Shown here: positions 35,081-48,016 of the stretch, in pieces | How the letters are laid out: each line of letters opens with the position of its first letter | Numbering within the stretch: position 1 is the first letter of the stretch | Source of the DNA: Rhytidiadelphus loreus | Lineage: Eukaryota; Streptophyta; Bryopsida; Hypnales; Hylocomiaceae | Length of the DNA stretch: 64,000 nt | Reading direction: 5' to 3' | Assembly: GCA_947034895.1 (NCBI GenBank) | Contig: OX344761.1 | Location: 83,903,839 to 83,967,838 of the forward strand | The notes under the pieces: generated by a model | The model's input: the letters and a program-made list of their open reading frames with translations, nothing else | Told to the model about the DNA's origin: nothing | Database searches by the model: none | Made by a program: the position numbers and the translations under genes

Positions 35081-38000
35081 TGCACTTAGTGAGGAGTGCG
35101 TTTGAGTGCGAGTCTGAGTGTGGTTCCCTTGATCATACTGCTTCAGATTGGTTTGGGTTTTGGTAGCCAACATTTCAGCAAGTCTTAGTTAGTTTGTCGT
35201 TTTGGGATGCTGTGCCAGTGACTTTTGCATCTTGGAAGCGCTTTTATAGGTGCTTCTAGTTTTGGAAAGCTCTTGTGCTTGGGTCTTGTGTTTGGCTCTT
35301 ATATTGTCGTAAGGTTTTGGAGTCTACAACTAGACTCCACTTGTAGCTATACAACAACTCTAGGCGTGATATTTAAGAGTTTGAATTCACTTCTCTTGCA
35401 TTGTACCTCAAATATGTGTCACTAGATGATTGGTGGCTCTTTCATGGGTGAATATGCTAAATGCACTATGTCCTCATCCTAAGTCCCATAGTATGTAGTG
35501 ATTAGTTATCGATTGGTGAAGGAATTTTGGTCATCAAATGAATGTTTGCAATGTTGTAGGGACAACCAAACTTATTAACGGTTGTAGATATGGAGGAGGA
35601 TTTATACTTCTCTCTAGAGTAGTGGAATAGAAGTGTGGATATTTGACGATCTTTGGACACATTTGGCTATGAATGCATAGGAAGAGCAATGGTGAAAGGG
35701 GGACATTATGTTTTATTTATTTTAGGTTCTCTCATGTTGCAATGATTTATGTTGATGGACATGGATGAAACATGAATTGAAATAGTTTTTTCATCTCAAA
35801 ACATTAATTCTTTGGAAGGTGTGTTATTGTTGGAGATTTTTTATTGCAATTCAACAATTTCATCCATTGAGAAATGGGGTTCATGTTGGAGTATTCCCTT
35901 GAAATTCTTTATTTTTTTTTTGCATAATCTTGTTGATCACCAAAAAGTGTTTGCAAAGAAGGGGAGGTGTTTTAATCAACCACAAGGAAGGAGCTACTTG
36001 CTAAGTGGTCTTTGATGTGGCTTGAGATTGAAAGTCTTATTATTTTCAAGGTATGATGAGGCCCGCAAATACTCTATGTGAATATTGCAATTGTAATCCT
36101 TTCAAGAAATATGGCATTGCATTTGAAATTGTAATGTGCAAATTCATTTGTTGAAAAATGGTGAGATTGGGGATAGTGAGTGTTGTGCTTGGTGGATAAT
36201 ATAGATATAGCCAATTGTAACATGTATCTAAATGTGCTACTATTGCCTAGAATAGGCATCAATTTTCCCTTTGGTTTGATGAAATTTATAATTTATAATT
36301 TATATCCTTTTGTTTTCAATAAGTCTTTGGAGTGTCACTATTTAGTGCATATATTCTAATGAAGAAAGGCAAGAATGATGGTCATCATCTTATACTAGAA
36401 AATTAATTATTATATTAGGTAAAGGAATCAATTTGAACTCTTTGAAGGATATTTTGTGTTTTTTTTAGAATTGCCTTAAAGATAAAAAAAAATCTTTCAT
36501 CAAACGCATTTGTAAATTGTATTGTGAGTTATTAAAACTGGAGTAGGATATTATCATATGTAGTGGTTACCTTTGTGAAGCCCCATGCAAAATTACTAAT
36601 CTTTTGTGAAATTTTTATTCATTAAGTTAATAAAGAATTTTTGAAAGTTCATTTTTATAGAGTTTGGAGTATTCATGACCTTTAGCATGCCACAAAGTAT
36701 TTCTTGATTTGAAGAATATTCACAACTTAATTGGTACTTAGGGCTTTATTGATACTTGTGGTTTTACAAATACTCATGTCTTCAGCTTTATTTATTTGAG
36801 GATTTAGCCTATTTTCATTAATATTTTCAATGCTATGTTATAACTTTTGAAAATTTCATTAGATGTCATATTGACTTATATTTTGAATTATTTCTTAACA
36901 AATTTGATCCTAGCGTAGGGTATTGCAATATTTTAGTGAACATTAGTTCTATATTCTAGTGTAAGGTAGTCTAATATTTTACTAAACACTAATTCTATAA
37001 GTTATAGTTTGTCATGCTGAATTAATCAATATATAACATCAAATGAATCTTTAGCTCTTTTTTATTCGTAATGCTACATGTGCGTTTGTTCAACTTTATT
37101 TTGTAAGTTTTAGTCACTAAATGATTTCATTTCTTGCTAGGGTCTTATTTGAGCACGTTTTCATGGCTTTGGGTATATTTATTGTACCCTAATATTATAA
37201 TGGATTACAAATGGAAGTCTTGTCCGACCCACTTTTATTTATATTTTTTGAATTCACCGAGATAGTTATGTTTTCAAAGTTGAATTGACAAGGTCTTAAA
37301 AGCATTTGTCCTTTGAAATGTTTGTTGGTATCTAATTGAAGAATGCAATATATACCTATGTCTTAGGATCTCTTATCTTCTTAAATGAGGAAGTGACATA
37401 GATTTGGCCATTCAATTAGGAGACATTCTCATGGTCACTTTGAACATTAAAACATCAATGCAAACCCAAAAAATTCAAGAAATATTAAATTCTTGTAGCC
37501 TTTTCCATGTGTTCTAAGAGTTCTTATTTGTAAATCCAATTTAATGATGTTATTTAGTACAAACTTGATAAATATCCATTTTATGGGTTGGTCATATAAA
37601 TGTTCATATTCTAGAATTTACAATTTGAGAGTGTCAAAGGTATGATTTTGGATTAAGGGCCTCAAACAATATGAATCTGGTTATAAGGATTTGTTTTTCT
37701 ATTGTAGGTCAAAATACTATTTCCACCATCCAAAGTTATGTGTTTTAAAGTTTCAATCATGTAGTGGATTTCTTGAAACCAAATTTCCTACTTGCATTTG
37801 TAGTTTTTTTTTTTGAATTGGGTATAGAAAGTGCATGAAACAATGTATACTATAGTAACAAAAGTCTGTCTCTTTGCATTTGGGGGGATTGATGACCCTT
37901 GGAACTTTCAATTCAATTAATTTTGCACCTGCAACATGTTTGAGAAGTTACAAAAGTGTCATATATTTGATGTGTATGGTGTTGTATTTGAGCATTATAA

Positions 38001-38754
38001 CATTTACATATTGAAATGACCATCAAATAAAAAACAATCATTGTTGAATTACCAATCTATTAGACATATATAAAAGTACATAATTTGATTTTTAAGAGTC
38101 AATTACAATGTCTTATATATCGCTCTCTACAGTTCTTTTAAGGGGTAACATTCATTATAAGATTGTTCTTGTACTATTGACAAACATTGGATAGGGAAGT
38201 ATTATCCTTTGATACAAGTCTGCATATGAGATAATGTTAGTTACTTGAAGTCTTTTTTGAAACCTTGCTAAATATTTACATGTGTGGATGTTATTTTCTA
38301 ACTACTTTCTTTGGATTTGTTTTGAAGCTAGTGTAGAATTTCAATATTTCACTCCATTTGGTGCAAGAAATGGCACGCCTATTGATGTGAATGACAAGCT
38401 TCTTCACAATGGCAACTTTTTGGAAAGTCATGGATTTTGCATGGTCTACTTGGTGAGCATAAATGGTAATTAGTATGTGTAGATGATTGAGAAGTCCATG
38501 TATGAATTCAATATTGTTCAAATTACAGAGTTCATTGAATTGTTTTCTACTTGATTTACTTTGAGCTTTGCAATCACTCAAACTAAAAATGATATGTTCT
38601 CATTTCAATAGATAGACCACTCTTATTAGACAATGTTGGATGATATTTAATTTGTAGAACATGCTTGATTATTTTAATGCATGTCATTACAAAATGATTT
38701 TATTAATATCTTGTCAAGATAGCGTATTAACAATAGATATTAAATACTTTGCAG
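35081..38754 (+). other. AT-rich stretch, possible long first intron
   Basis: No recognised domains or repeat ends. An upstream coding exon of the kinase-NBS-LRR gene may lie here or further left: the first identified exon begins with the third base of a codon and has no in-frame ATG before 38,843. Confidence 0.35.
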
Positions 38755-41700
38755 GAAAGACAAGGATTTCTTACAAGTACAAAGTGAGCAATGTAAAAGA
38801 CTAAGCAACGTTATACCAAGTCTTGAGAAAATCTTGAAGGATATGGAAGCATCTCCAAAGACAAAGGTCTTGAACAAAAATCAATGCATACATCTTTTGG
38901 GTAAACTCGTTCAAGCCATGAAGGCGATCCACAAAATGTTGTCAAGTGCTACTATGGATCTCAAGTTTCAATCTATTATTGAAGAATTGTGTTTTCTTCA
39001 AAAGAGAGTAGAAATTGTGAGCAATAGTTGCATGGAGCAAGACCGATGGTGCCATTCGGTTGTATTTCAACTTCAAAACAAAGAGACTTTTCGTGAGTTG
39101 CTTTTAGATTTGAAGTGTTGTTATGATACAACAAGGGATATATATTTAGTCCATCATTCAAGAGCATCTAATGACTTCCTACCTATTCAATTTGATGCGG
39201 TTACCTATGAACAAGTCTTTGAAGATGGACAAGTATTGAAGAAGAAGCTTGAACTTGTAGTTCAAGAAGAAATTGCAGAGGATTATGAAGTAGCACAACA
39301 TCTATTGTTGAGACTAAGAAATTTGGATCGAGTTGATGGTGGAGACTTGAATGATTTGGAGATTCCCAATGATTTCCAACCACCTAGATTAATCCAAAAA
39401 CTTGGTAAAGGAGGTTATGGAGATGTATACAAATCCAATTGGTTTGGCCTTCCATGTGCTACAAAAGTGTTGAAAGGCGATCATGAATATCTCATGATGT
39501 GCCGAAAAGAAGCTAGCATCTTAGCAAGCCTGTGCCATCCAAATCTCGTTCAATTTTTTGGTTGTGGGATTGCCAAAAATATTGTTGAGAAGCCTAAGGA
39601 AGAAGGAATTGGTGCAATGTATTGGGTGATGGAATTGAAGAAATCAAGCTTATTTCAAATATTGAAAAGTTTGGTTCTACACTTTGTTTTTGGGATTTGT
39701 CAAAGACAAGATAAGAAACTTGAGGGAGATGAGAAACTCGATGGAGATGAGAAACTTGAAGAAGATAAAACTCATGAGATGCATTTGGTGATGGAATTGA
39801 TGGATTCCAACTTGACGACCATATTGAAGAAAGCAAAAGGGCTTTTATCCTATCATCTTGCAATTGACATCATGCACCAAATTGCAAAGGGTGTGTATTA
39901 CCTTCATGACATGCAAGTTGCTCATCTTGACTTGAAGCCTGATAATGTATTGTCAAGTGCAATATATATGGAAGATTTTCATCCTCATCATATATTCAAG
40001 ATCATGGATTATGGTACTTGTCAATTGGAGGTGTTGAGCAATGCAAAGAATCCGGAGCCATCAAAGTATACAATTGGGACACAAGGATACATGGCCCCTG
40101 AAATGATCAAAGAAAATAAAGCTCCATTGCATCCATTTCGAGCTGATGTGTGGTCCTTTGCCATGATTTGTTCAGAGATTCTATCTGGAAAGGTTCCATA
40201 CGATGGATTAAAACCAAAAGAAATTCGTGCTCAAATTTCAAATATGCAAGACCACAATAGTAAAAGCTTGCGACCGGACTTACCCAACAATTGCCAAGAA
40301 TTGACAAACTTAATTCAAGAATGTTGGACTCAAGACCCTCTTCAAAGGCCAACATTTTCAACCATTTGTGAAAGGCTCACAAGTTTAAAGAGGTCTTTTT
40401 TGAAGGGAACCTATTCGTGCAAGTTGGTTCCACAATTTGATTCACCTCGCACCTTCCAAGATTCCAAGTCCATTGTGGATTGTGTACCAAAGGTATGGAA
40501 TCACTAAACTACAAAATTCATTTTGTGATGTTTACTTTTTGTAATTTCTTTTGGTACTTGACATTTGTGATTTTCAAAGAAGTATTTTATTTATATGAAA
40601 CAATGATGTAATAGATATGAGTTTTGTATTTGTGTAGGTGAATGAAGGACTTGCATCTCCAAAGGAGTTTCCTATTGATTTGGAACACCAATTGTCTAAA
40701 GCCAAAACACTTTTGAAACTAAATTATATAGGAATCACCGGGATGGGTGGAATTGGCAAGACTACACTAGCAAAGGCAATCTTTGATGACGTGGGAGTGA
40801 ATTCCTCATACCATGCAACATGCTTTGTTGCACAATGTAAGAACTATCAAAGTTCCTATGAGATATTATGCAAGATATTACCCGAACTTGGGAACAATAA
40901 TAAACCCAAGGATTTGGAAGATGCCCAAATCATGATGAAAGAGTTTTTGCTCAAAACCATCGTTCTTTTAATATTGGATGATATCAGGGATGAAGCTCAA
41001 GTGCAAGATATTGTGCCTCCTCAGCTAGTACAAGCTAGCAAAGGAACCACAATAATTATCACAACACGCGAATGGAACACAATAAAATCATTTGTGGAAG
41101 TTGAAGGAAAGTTGGACGTTGAAATGTTGAATAAAAAGGCAGCAACAACACTTTTCACCACTCATCTTTCTTGGGGTGTAGGTCCTTTGTCCCCAGAGTT
41201 TGAGGACTTATGCAAGCATGTTGTGAAAGCTTGCAATGGCTTGCCTTTGAGCTTGAAAGTGATGGGTTCCTTTCTCCACAATCAAAAGAGGTTGCGAAGT
41301 TGGGAACGAGCATTACAAAGGATGGCAAGAGGAAAGAATTTGGATGGTGATGAAGAACTTTGGAACACTTTGAAAATCAGCTATGATGGTTTGAACGATG
41401 GTGTTGAAAAGGGGATGTTTTTGGACGTGGCTTGTTTCTTTTGTCAAGATGTTTATCCATCTGGCATATCAAAAGAGACGATCTTATTTATGTGGTCCAA
41501 AGATGGCATCCTCCCACTGGGCAATTTGGAAAGATTGATTGACATGTCATTATTGAAGGTCAATGAAGATGGTGACATTCTAGAAATGCATGACCAACTT
41601 CGTGACATGGGTCGAATGATTGCTAGAGGTTCAAGAGTTTGGAGGGCATCCATGATTTCAGAAAGTGGATTAACAAAGAAGGTAAGCTTTTGATGGTGCA

Positions 41701-44700
41701 AGTAGGCAAGTGGGTGATATATGTTTGAATGCAATTTGTGAACATTCCAAACCATATTATTTCAAGAATCATGAAGCTTGGCATATGCTAGAAAAATTAA
41801 TTTTCATTTGAAGCCTTTATTTGATGATGTTGTACACTTTAAAGAGAATTCTTTTGGTTGCAGAATGTTGAAGATCTTGAAGGCATTTCTTTGCAAGAGA
41901 TGACGGTTCAACATAACTTTGAGGAAGAGTTGGATTTTGAAGATGATGAAGGCATTTGTGGACAAGGGACTATAGTTCAACATGACAAAAGTTTTGATTT
42001 TCAAAAGCTTCGTGTTTTGATTTTGGTGACAACTTTGGATAATCGTAAAGCTCATGTTGACAACTTAGATGCATTACTTCGATTGGCTTCACATTGTTCT
42101 CAATTGGAGGCAGTTATAATAGAGAATTCTAGATATTTGACTCCATTGCCACATTCATTTCCAACACCTACTTCACCTACTTTGGAGCATGAAATATCAA
42201 ATCTTTGTGGTGCTCATGCATCACTAAAAATTCTAGATCTCAAAGGACTTGGATTTCTTAAGCACTTACCCTACAAATTTGCATCAAGTACAAGCTTAAT
42301 GAGGCTTGATCTTAGCTCTTGTGTTCGCTTGGCAACTTTGTCTAGTGAAATAGGGAACTTTTCTTCCTTGACCACTCTAAACTTGGAAAAGTGTTCAAAC
42401 TTGGCGGCCTTGCCCAAAGAAGTAGGGAAGTTGTCTTCTTTGACCAACCTAAACTTAAAAGGGTGTTCAAACTTGGCGGTCATGCCCAAGGAAGTGGGGA
42501 ACTTGTCTTCCTTGACCACTTTAAACCTAGAAGAGTGTTCAAGGTTGGTGACCTTGCCTAAGGAAGTGGGGAACTTGTCTTCCTTGACCACTCTAAACTT
42601 AGGAGGGTGCTCCAACTTGGCGGCCATACCAATGGAAGTGGGGAACTTGTCTTCCTTGACCACTCTATACTTAGAAGGGTGCTCCAACTTGGCGGCCATA
42701 CCCAAGGAAGTGGGGAACTTGTCTTCCTTGACCAATCTATACTTAGGAGGGTGCTCCAACTTGGCGGCCATACCCAAAGAAGTGGGGAACTTGTCTTCCT
42801 TGACCACTCTATACTTAGAAGGGTGCTCCAACTTGGCGGCCATACCCAAGGAAGTGGGGAACTTGTCTTCCTTGACCACTCTAAACTTAGAAGGGTGGTC
42901 CAACTTGGCGGCCATACCCAAGGAAGTGGGGAACTTGTCTTCCTTGACCAATCTAAACTTGTGGGATTGTTCAAGCTTGGCGGCCTTACCCAAAGAAGTG
43001 GGGAACTTGTCTTCTTTGACCACTCTAGACTTAGGAGGGTGCTCCAACTTGGCGGCCATACCCAAGGAAGTGGGGAACTTGTCTTCCTTGACCACTCTAG
43101 ACTTAGGATGGTGCTCCAACTTGGTGGCCATACCTACGGAAGTGGGGAACTTGTCTTCCTTGACCAGTTTGAACTTATTATGCTGCTCCAACTTGGCGGC
43201 CATACCCAAAGAAGTGGGGAACTTGTCTTCCTTGACCACTCTAAACTTAAAAGGGTGCTCCAACTTGGCGGCCATACCCAAGGAAGTGGGGAACTTGTCT
43301 TCCTTGACCACTCTAAACCTAGTAATGTGCTCCAACTTGGCGGCCATACCCACGGAAGTGTGGAACTTGTCTTCCTTGACCAATCTATACTTAGGAAGGT
43401 ACTCCAACTTGGTGGCCATACCCAAAGAAGTGGGGAACTTGTCTTCTTTGACCACTCTAAACTTAGAAGGGTGCTCCAACTTGGCGGCCATACCCAAGGA
43501 AGTGGGGAACTTGTCTTCCTTGACCAATCTAAACTTGTGGGATTGTTCAAGCTTGGCGGCCTTACCCAAAGAAGTGGGGAACTTGTCTTCCTTGACCAGT
43601 TTGAACTTAGGAGGGTGCTCCAACTTGGCGGCCATACCCAAAGAAGTGGGGAACTTGTCTTCTTTGACCACTCTAAACTTAGAAGGGTGCTCCAACTTGG
43701 CGGCCATACCCAAGGAAGTGTGGAACTTGTCTTCCTTGACCAATCTAAACCTAGGAAGGTGCTCCAACTTGGCGGCCATACCCAAGGAAGTGTGGAACTT
43801 GTCTTCCTTGACCAATCTATACTTAGAAAGGTGCTCCAACTTGGTGGCCATACCCAAAGAAGTGGGGAACTTGTCTTCCTTGACCAGTTTAAACTTGTGG
43901 GATTGTTCAAGCTTGGCGGCCTTACCCAAAGAAGTGGGGAACTTGTCTTCCTTGACCGGTTTGAACTTAGGAGGGTGCTCCAACTTGGCGGCCATACCCA
44001 AAGAAGTGGGGAACTTGTCTTCCTTGACCGGTTTGAACTTAGGAGGGTGCTCCAACTTGGCGGCCATACCCAAAGAAGTGGGGAACTTGTCTTCTTTGAC
44101 CACTCTAAACTTAGAAGGGTGCTCCAACTTGGCGGCCATACCCAAGGAAGTGGGGAACTTGTCTTCCTTGACCAATCTAAACTTGTGGGATTGTTCAAGC
44201 TTGGCGGCCATACCCAAAGAAGTGGGGAACTTGTCTTCTTTGACCACTCTAGACTTAGGAGGGTGCTCCAACTTGGCGGCCATACCCAAGGAAGTGTGGA
44301 ACTTGTCTTCCTTGACCAATCTATTCTTAGAAAGGTGCTCCAACTTGGTGGCCATACCCAAAGAAGTGGGGAACTTGTCTTCTTTGACCACTCTAGACTT
44401 AGGAGGGTGCTCCAACTTGGCGGCCATACCTACGGAAGTGGGGAACTTGTCTTCCTTGACCAATCTATTCTTAGGAAGGTGCTCCAACTTGGCGGCCTTA
44501 CCCAAAGAAGTGGGGAACTTGTCTTCTTTGACCACTCTATACTTAAGAGGGTGCTCCAACTTGGCGGCCATACCCAAGGAAGTGGGGAACTTGTCTTCCT
44601 TGACCACTCTATACTTAGAAGGGTGCTCCAACTTGGCGGCCATACCCAAGGAAGTGGGGAACTTGTCTTCCTTGACCACTCTAAACTTAGAAGGGTGCTC

Positions 44701-45658
44701 CAACTTGGCGGCCATACCTACGGAAGTGCGGAACTTGTCTTCCTTGACCACTCTAAACTTAGAAGGGTGCTCCAACTTGGCAGCCATACCCACGGAAGTA
44801 GAGAATTTATCTTCCTTGACCAATCTAAACTTAGAAGAGTGCTCCAATTTGGTTGCCTTACCCAAAGAAGTGGGGAACTTATCTTCATTGACTAATTTAA
44901 GCTTGGGAGGGTGTTCAAGCTTGGTGGCCTTACCCACGGAAGTGTGAAACTTGTCTTCCTTGACCACTCTAAACTTAAGAGGGTGCTCCAACTTGGCGTC
45001 CATATCCACTAAAGTGGGGAACTTGTCTTCCTTGACCACTCTAAACTTGTGGCATTGTTCAAGCTTGGTAGCCTTGCCCAAAGAAATAGGGAATTTATCT
45101 TTCTTGACCACCCTAAACTTGGAAGATTGTGCAAGCTTAATGGCATTGCCAAAGGAAGTGGGGAACTTGTCTTCCTTAACCACTCTAAACTTGAAAGGGT
45201 GTTCAAGCGTGGTGGCATTGCCAAAGGAAGTGGGGAACCTGTCTTCCTTGACTACTCTCAATTTAAGAGAGTGTTCAAGCTTGGCAGCATTGCCAAAAGA
45301 AGTGGAGAAATTATGCCATTTGGTCGAGCTCAATTTGGATGGGTGTATTATGTTAAATTCTTTACCGAAGAATTTGGGATGCATACCTTCTATACGGATT
45401 TTTTCTTGGAATAATTGTCCAAACTTAGAATCCTATATGTTGGTTGAGACATCTTCACCAACTTCCTTGGCTAATCTTGAAGGCAAATTTATTTGCGTGG
45501 AACGTGATTATCATTATAGAACGCAATGTGATGGATGCGAAGTGTACCCTATAATCGGGGTTCGCTTCAAAGCAAAGACCACTTTCAAAAATGACTATGA
45601 TTTATGCCTAGAGTGTTTTACAAAATTAAAGCTTTCGTTGGAAAATTCAAGCCAATAA
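38755..45658 (+). CDS. Kinase-NB-ARC-LRR-ZZ immune receptor-type gene with in-frame stop
   Basis: Exons 38,755-40,492, 40,638-41,681 and 41,864-45,658 join in phase; an upstream exon is missing. Exon 1 gives a helical region (about 150 residues) resembling the four-helix domains ahead of plant TKL/MLKL-type kinases, then a kinase: GKGGYGDV, lysine in ATKVL, HLDLKPDN (non-RD), DYG for DFG, GYMAPE. The hinge holds a ~50-residue insertion with KLEGDEKLDGDEKLEED. Exon 2 is NB-ARC: GMGGIGKTT, LLILDDI, TIIITTRE, GLPLSLKVMG, FLDVACFF and intact MHD. Exon 3 has 42 LRR units of exactly 24 codons, then a ZZ-type zinc finger (CDGC...DYDLCLEC). A TGA at 44,945-44,947 (unit 37, GGG in sister units) would cut the product after about 1,954 codons and remove the last five LRRs and the ZZ finger. 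NLRs sense pathogen effectors in the cytoplasm or nucleus. This copy is either truncated, a pseudogene or a stop polymorphism. Confidence 0.85.
42344..45367 (+). repeat. 42 tandem 72-bp LRR-coding units without any indel
   Basis: Consensus KEVGNLSSLTTLNLEG followed by CSNLAAIP, 24 codons. From 42,344 every unit starts exactly 72 bp after the last, to 45,367. Near-identical units recur in blocks: NLWDCSSLAALP in units 9, 17 and 22 (ending AAIP in 26), and EVWNL units at 15, 20, 21 and 28. This fits repeated unequal exchange or gene conversion. Variation is concentrated at the solvent-exposed positions (TTLNLEG, NLYLGR, SLNLLC). Confidence 0.9.
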
Positions 45659-46789
45659 AAGAATTATAATAGCGGTTTGCAAGAAGTTTTAATGTATAGT
45701 ATATGATTGACTTTTGGATTGTATAGAAAATTTATTGTAATTATCCATTGAGGATAATCTACATGATTTGATAATGTAGATTGCAATTATAGCTAAGATT
45801 CGTGTCTTGTTCTCTTTTAAATTTTGTTTCTTGTTTAAGATTATCGAGTCATTGAATCATAGCAATTCTCTTAAGTGTGTAACCATATGTCGTACACAAA
45901 TACATGATTGTATCATGTCAATATGTGTCAAAGCGTGGTTAAAACCAACAATGAAGTACCAATGACTCCATGAATACCTAGACATTGTTTCAATTATATC
46001 CAAAGTAAACATACAAGTGAGGTGGAACCTACCCTATTTCCGATCCAAAATGCATAGAACTCCATTCAATTTTGTCAATTTGTAAGACAAGGTATTATTG
46101 CCAATGTCACACAAGGCCTAACAATAGCCTAAATACCAACATAAAACAAGATTGATTTGCTTTTGACTATTGTAAATCAATAAGACAATGCCATGTGGCT
46201 TATGACATGTGTCACAAAACCTAAAAGCGATGACACAAATGTTAGAAACACAGATGTCGCTACTAACATTTGACAATGACAACATCCTTGTAACACATAA
46301 TTCTCTAAAATCTAAAAATATGTTGATTTAAGGAATTATAGAAACAATCAAATATAATACTACTTTCTACTAAGAATTTTATATTCAGTTGGATCCCATC
46401 ATACAAAAATATTCCCAAAATAATTTCCAATATAAGTAAAGAAGCATGTTAAAAATAGAGTGACAAACAACTTTTAATTAACAAAGTACTCATTCTTATT
46501 GATAGCATTTCCTTAGGTGGTAACGCTCATATGATGTGCAAGGAAGACCAAGTTTAATAATTCATTTAAAAATGGGTTATAAAGTTATCATAAGCGTATG
46601 ATAAGCATATCATATGTGTGAAGATAACACTTGTATGATCATTTTAAAGATAAATGTAACCTTCAAATTTAATTAAAATTTTAATGAAATCTCATTTAAA
46701 TTCAAGAACAATCATTATCATCACTATGGAATAAGGGTATTATCATTTCATGAATATTTATCATATCATATTAATAATTGCAAATACTT
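45659..46789. other. 3' flank of the resistance-type gene; no gene seen
   Basis: AT-rich with short frames only. No repeat ends recognised. Confidence 0.4.
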
Positions 46790-46930
46790 TATTATTTATT
46801 TTGTTACTTTTGCAAGATGAATCCAATAGAAGACAAGTTCATCACATGCTCAAGTGTTAGCTTCAATGAAGTAAAGCGCTTGCTTATTAAGGCTAGTATA
46901 CATCATCAAGCTTCTAAACGAGAATTTTGA
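46790..46930 (+). pseudogene. Relic of a MULE transposase C-terminus
   Basis: The plus-strand frame reads YFCKMNPIEDKF then SFNEVKRLLIKASI. The transposase at 11,949-16,008 reads YFCKMNMEEDKF then SFNELKHLLVKAGI in the same order and spacing, close to its C-terminus. Upstream parts are gone. Sequence at about 47,170-47,260 (CCACAGTAATAGATCCAC) resembles the subterminal region of the element ending at 52,850, so this is the terminal piece of a third, decayed Mutator-like copy in the opposite orientation. Confidence 0.7.
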
Positions 46931-47279
46931 ATATACCTAGAAAACCAAGAATCTCTTAGTACTTTCAATTTCAGACTAAAGCCTTGAGTTTCAACTTACA
47001 CATATAAACTCTATCATTTCTAGAGACAAATAATGTGATTTGGTTGAATATTCTATGCAATTGTATTTACATTTACATTTGTCTTTTAAATCAATTGAGT
47101 TCTTGGTCTTCATAATCTATACTTCCAATATTCTAGGTAGTTTTGAAAGTTAGAATATTAGTAAATATTCTAATAAACCACAGTAATAGATCCACAATAA
47201 TAGGTATTGAAAATTTACTAAGAATAATAAAGTTTGATAGAATTTATTGGTTAAAATCTATTTTAGAGGTTTAATTATT

Positions 47280-48016
47280 TTTTCTTATGCTTTTTCAAAT
47301 TTCTAAAGTCATTGCTCGCATAATCCCCGCTCATTGCTTACATTTTCATGCTCAACGGTTACATAATAGTGTTGTTGCAAACACTTTGAGGGTTCATGAT
47401 GGACAATGGATTTATACAGAAATGACCTCTCCATCCATCAAAAAAATTCTTATTGGTAGATGGTCAATGACAAATTGGTATTGGTTGTTTTGAATACATG
47501 TAATTGCACTAATTAAAACTTTGAACATTATTTTGGCTATATTTTGAACTTTTTTGTTAATATTAGACATCTTTATTCTAAACAATTTTGTCATTTAATT
47601 CTCGCTCACTTCGACAATTTCTCTTATTCATTTTATTTTTTATTTTCTTCAAAATAATTATTTTTTAGAAACTCTACCCTGTAGCTACAGTGTTCTTTCA
47701 TTTGAATTCCATATGAGTAAGTTAGTTTTGTAGTTTTAGTTGCTCTTAAGAGACAATTAATCCTCTACAATTGCACATTTTCAAATTAGCCACATGATTT
47801 GATATGTATAAATTTGTTTGGCCAACTTCGACATGCCATTTATGAAAAATACATAGGAAAAGTTCATTTGTCCCTTGAGGTAGTGTCATTAGAGAAGATT
47901 GAATATACTTTTGAGCCCTTTCAAAGGTAGCTCAAGATTTTCCATAGCAAATTATCAAAAGTAACATTTGCCATAGGAATCTACTTCAATTCACTATGCA
48001 CCTTGGGAGATCACTC
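47280..48016. other. No gene recognised
   Basis: AT-rich; a 68-codon frame at 47,287-47,493 has no recognised features. Confidence 0.4.

Noticed and set aside
42344..45367. Regular 72-bp repeats as a possible CRISPR or satellite array
   Set aside because: No spacer structure; units are in a coding frame with the LRR consensus.
42271..45384. 1,037-codon minus-strand open frame (and 762-codon plus frame from 42,607)
   Set aside because: By-products of a stop-free 72-bp repeat. The sense frame carries a coherent NB-ARC-LRR-ZZ gene.
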